The position numbers and the translations under genes are program-made. DNA of 39,344 nt. Source: a virus. Positions 36,928 to 39,344 of the stretch are shown piece after piece (the stretch's first letter is position 1; each line of letters begins with the position of its first letter). Under the pieces are notes generated by a model. The model was not told the origin of the DNA. It was given only the letters and a program-made list of their open reading frames with translations, and ran no database searches. The stretch covers positions 1-39,344 of the IMG/VR virus record IMGVR_UViG_3300033153_004579, one strand, 5' to 3'.

Positions 36928-37383
36928 ATGGCACTTATAGACATGCAAGACAACGCTGTAATTTACCACGGGGAGAGTCCTGCTCAAGTTTTACTGGCTG
37001 ATGATGTAAAGGCTGGCGATGCTCTAGGATACAACGTCGGGTGGAGACGTGCCACAGCAACAGCGGGCAGTATAGTTCAGATTCGTTGTGTGGCTGGAGA
37101 AGATGGCGTTTCTGGGCAGACAATAACCGCCTACTTCGGAACCTGCGTCATAGGAGGCAACCGATTCTCAAATGCCCTGCCCAATGGTTCCATCTATGTG
37201 GCAGAGGAAGATGGGCAGTACATCCAAACAGAACCAACTACGCTCGGTGCCGCCAATACCGTTGTGGGCGTTGCTATTACATCAACATTGGTCGTAATCA
37301 ACCCCGCTCATAACTGCGACAGCGTTGTACGAGGAAAAGAAAATGGCAAAGCTGACATACAAACAAAGGAAAAGACTGCCTGA
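36928..37383 (+). CDS. Second decoration protein (DUF2190-like)
   Basis: 151 residues, ATG at 36928. It aligns with the first domain of the preceding protein (GDALGYNVGWRRAT, GVSGQTITAYFGTCVIG, GSIYVAEEDGQYIQ), so the two arose by duplication. Only a hairpin and CGTAATCAA precede its start, so expression is probably lower than that of its neighbour. The last 30 residues overlap the next gene. Confidence 0.7.
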   Translation: MALIDMQDNAVIYHGESPAQVLLADDVKAGDALGYNVGWRRATATAGSIVQIRCVAGEDGVSGQTITAYFGTCVIGGNRFSNALPNGSIYVAEEDGQYIQTEPTTLGAANTVVGVAITSTLVVINPAHNCDSVVRGKENGKADIQTKEKTA

Positions 37384-37573
37384 TTCTGCATTTGCTATTC
37401 CAAGCAAACGTAAATATCCCATACAAGATGAGGCACACGCCAGAAACGCATTGGCTAGGGTGGCGCAACACGGAACGGTAGCTGAAATAAGAGCCGTCAT
37501 CGCCGCAGTTCGTGAGAAATTCCCACAGATAGACATTAGCGGCGATTTAGTCAGACGAGCAAGGAGGGGATAA
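37343..37573 (+). CDS. DUF6582-like small basic protein
   Basis: 76 residues from ATG at 37343 after GAGGAAAAGAAA, overlapping the preceding gene by 41 bp. KLTYKQRKRLPDSAFAIPSKRKYPIQDEAHARNAL and VAQHGT are the hallmark of a phage family I recall as DUF6582, often located near capsid or portal genes. Basic; function unknown. Confidence 0.8.
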   Translation: MAKLTYKQRKRLPDSAFAIPSKRKYPIQDEAHARNALARVAQHGTVAEIRAVIAAVREKFPQIDISGDLVRRARRG

Positions 37574-37731
37574 TGCCAATACCAGTACCTAAAAGTCCAG
37601 ACGACTTGGGGGAATGCATTCGCTTCTTGCGGCGAGAGGGCTACACGGATAGCGACCAGAGGGTTGCCATCTGCCTTGACCTCTACCGTAAGGCACATGG
37701 TACTGCCCAACCAAAGGAAAAGGAGAAGTAA
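37573..37731 (+). CDS. Short hypothetical protein
   Basis: 52 residues, ATG at 37573 (TAATG overlap) behind AAGGAGGGG. MPIPVPKSPDDLGECIRFL then REGYTDSDQRVAICLDLYRK form two or three helices with a basic end. It fills the space between two head-region genes with no slack, which supports it. Confidence 0.7.
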   Translation: MPIPVPKSPDDLGECIRFLRREGYTDSDQRVAICLDLYRKAHGTAQPKEKEK

Positions 37732-37734
37732 ATA

Positions 37735-38637
37735 ATGGCTGTATTTTCTAACAGTCTTGATGCTCTTATAGAATTAGTCATGAAGGTTCCACTGACTGCC
37801 GCAGGCAAGAACTGGTGGGAGGGCACCTGCACGGGCGGTACTACTACCACCGTTGTGGACACCAGCCGCTATGAGGCGGACGACTATTTCCAAGAGCTTT
37901 CTCCTTTGGTACAGGTTAAGATTCGCACCACTACCGATGAGGCTGCCCCCCAAGGCGAGGTCAGGTACATAGCTGATTGGGTTCAGTCAATGGGGACTGC
38001 TACCGTTCATTCTGCGTTTAGTGCTGCTGTTGAGGCTGGAGATACCTACGCTATCCTCTACGACTATACTTGGGACGAGGTAAAGTCAGCCATCAACATG
38101 GCGATTGATGCCGCTGTTCAAAAACAGATTCTCCTGTTTGGAACCGACGAGACTACAGAGCTTGTTGCCGACACATACGAATACAACGTACCGAGCGGCT
38201 TTATCCGTATATATCGAGTCTCGATGGAGGACGACGACGGGAACTATCCAAATCCTATACCGCCCGACCAGTGGAAGATTATCCATGGAGACACACCTAA
38301 GCTACACCTGTACCGCTTTCCATTGACTGGTCAGTCCAGTGGGCACTACTATGGTAATCTTTGGGCAGATAGTAGCATCGTTGCTGGAAGACACCTGCGG
38401 ATTGAGGGGCTAAAACGACAGGCAAGGTTAAGCAGCGACACCGACACCTGCGAGATAGACCCGAACTATGTCGCCTATCAAGCGGCTGCCTTTCTCCACG
38501 CTTCCCGAATTCGTCAGTCGGTCAACGACCCAGACGACCATCGTGCCCAATTCGAAATCTGCCAAGGCATGGCAGACCGATTTGCCAAGGCAGCTAGAGT
38601 ACAGCTACCGCCAGATTGTAAGAGGGTTTACGAGTAA
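37735..38637 (+). CDS. Head-to-tail connector (adaptor/neck) protein
   Basis: 300 residues, ATG at 37735 after AGGAGAAGTAAATA. A mixed beta-helix fold with WDEVKSAINMAIDAAVQKQILLF (the recurring S-x-x-N-x-A-I helix of adaptor-type proteins), VPSGFIRIYRVSMEDDDG and a C-terminal helical region (YVAYQAAAFLHASR). Position after the decoration genes and before the tail protein fits an adaptor that joins portal and tail nozzle. Assignment rests on location and pattern. Confidence 0.6.
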   Translation: MAVFSNSLDALIELVMKVPLTAAGKNWWEGTCTGGTTTTVVDTSRYEADDYFQELSPLVQVKIRTTTDEAAPQGEVRYIADWVQSMGTATVHSAFSAAVEAGDTYAILYDYTWDEVKSAINMAIDAAVQKQILLFGTDETTELVADTYEYNVPSGFIRIYRVSMEDDDGNYPNPIPPDQWKIIHGDTPKLHLYRFPLTGQSSGHYYGNLWADSSIVAGRHLRIEGLKRQARLSSDTDTCEIDPNYVAYQAAAFLHASRIRQSVNDPDDHRAQFEICQGMADRFAKAARVQLPPDCKRVYE

Positions 38638-39344
38638 TGACCAAGGTAATTGCTAGAAACGAAGTGGAACTGGACGGCACAAGATACCCGCTTGTGGGCA
38701 GGGTTGAATCTGGGCTGGCTTCGAACTTCCCCCAGAAAATCGTCATTGGAGACTACACCAAGGCGAGCAACCCGCTTGTGGATAGTTGGGTCATTGATGA
38801 CCAGCGGGGTGGCATCGGTGTGGAGGAAATGGACGAAACCAAGCACGCTAACCGATGCTGGTTCTCGACCTGCGACCTCAGTTTTGATGGGCATATTATC
38901 CTGCCAAGGCTGGCTACATCGGTTTCGATGCCAGTAACGGGCATGACCCTTGCCAACGCTGGACTGAACGACTGGTCTGGCGGAACTCCAGACAATTGGA
39001 ATGTCAGCGGGCATCTCTACACCATTTCTCAGGAGACCTCCACCAAGAAGGAAGGAACCAGTGCTGTAAAGTTCGTTATTGACAGCTCTGTTGAAGAAAA
39101 TGACTACGGCTACATATACCAAAACGCTTCGGGCAACATTGCCGAATATAAAGGTAAATATGTTGCTGTAGGCGTATGGGTCAAATCTTCAACAAGTCTT
39201 GTTCAGCTATGGGTAGATGATGGAGTAGGTAATACATCTACGGCTCACTCAGGCGGCGGAGATTGGGAATACTTGGTGGTCGTCCGACAGATAGATTCTA
39301 GTGCCACAAGGCTGAGAGTTTGCGTCGGTGTTCCAAGCACGGAA
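38637..39344 (+). CDS. Probable beta-propeller tail protein, N-terminal 236 residues (continues at position 1)
   Basis: ATG at 38637 overlaps the preceding stop as TAATG. The window edge cuts the gene; the frame continues through the 114-bp overlap to 1671, giving 754 residues. The first 75 residues (VELDGTRYPLVGRVESGLASNFPQKIV) look like a tail-hub entry domain; about 100-190 is a carbohydrate-binding-like beta module (GLNDWSGGTPDNWNVSG, YIYQNASGNIAEYKGKYVAVGVWV), also seen in fibres. It is probably the tail nozzle or hub with an inserted lectin-like domain. Confidence 0.7.
   Translation, partial: MTKVIARNEVELDGTRYPLVGRVESGLASNFPQKIVIGDYTKASNPLVDSWVIDDQRGGIGVEEMDETKHANRCWFSTCDLSFDGHIILPRLATSVSMPVTGMTLANAGLNDWSGGTPDNWNVSGHLYTISQETSTKKEGTSAVKFVIDSSVEENDYGYIYQNASGNIAEYKGKYVAVGVWVKSSTSLVQLWVDDGVGNTSTAHSGGGDWEYLVVVRQIDSSATRLRVCVGVPSTE
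39231..39344. repeat. Right copy of the 114-bp terminal direct repeat
   Basis: Identical to bases 1-114. Removing one copy gives a closed molecule of 39,230 bp in which the tail gene starting at 38637 is uninterrupted. Confidence 0.95.

Overview
This window is almost certainly one complete genome of a tailed bacteriophage, cut at an arbitrary point. The first 114 bases are repeated exactly as the last 114, so the molecule closes into a circle (or is circularly permuted) of about 39,230 bp. One gene runs across the cut: its 5' part is at 38637-39344 and its 3' part at 1-1671, in frame. Strong Shine-Dalgarno sites (AAGGAGG type), sigma70-like promoters and one clear rho-independent terminator point to a bacterial host. 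I cannot name the host. No integrase, CI-type repressor or transposase is visible, so nothing indicates lysogeny.

There are two opposed transcription blocks. A leftward block (about 20220 down to 1944) holds small, mostly unrecognised early genes (19674-12975), many of them zinc-ribbon mini-proteins. It is followed by replication, recombination and nucleotide genes: RNase H-like protein, RepA/AAA_25-type ATPase, PD-(D/E)XK nuclease, Sak4-like RecA-fold ATPase, a Mom-like DNA-modification protein with a degenerate tRNA inside its 5' end, a uracil-DNA glycosylase / 3'-5' exonuclease / family A DNA polymerase fusion, a DEDD exonuclease, a DUF6899-like protein, a deoxyribosyltransferase-like protein and a DUF1599-like protein. 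A rightward block (20899 through 39344 and on to 1876) holds an FmdB-like zinc ribbon, a probable small terminase, fibre-like structural genes, a lysis cassette, TerL, portal, a coiled-coil protein, a 1382-residue polyvalent protein, scaffold, major capsid protein, two related decoration proteins, connector genes and a probable beta-propeller tail protein. The blocks start from a 680-bp divergent promoter region (20221-20898) and converge on the terminator at 1893-1940. I see no tape-measure, tube or sheath gene, so a short-tailed (podovirus-like) particle is most likely.

The most unusual item is the 1382-residue protein between portal and scaffold. It carries a textbook radical SAM domain (CxxxCxxC, GVES, IGLPWET) behind a Rossmann-like segment, joined to a C-terminal region resembling the large polyvalent protein domain LPD38. 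Proteins of that class are thought to be packaged and injected with the DNA, so this may be a radical-SAM effector delivered into the host. Other strong signals are: a 537-nt gene-free stretch (15364-15900) full of long perfect stems, a candidate large structured RNA; complete absence by eye of GATC and GGCC; about sevenfold excess of GGGCAG/CTGCCC on both strands; and a recurrent promoter pattern with two different spacers.
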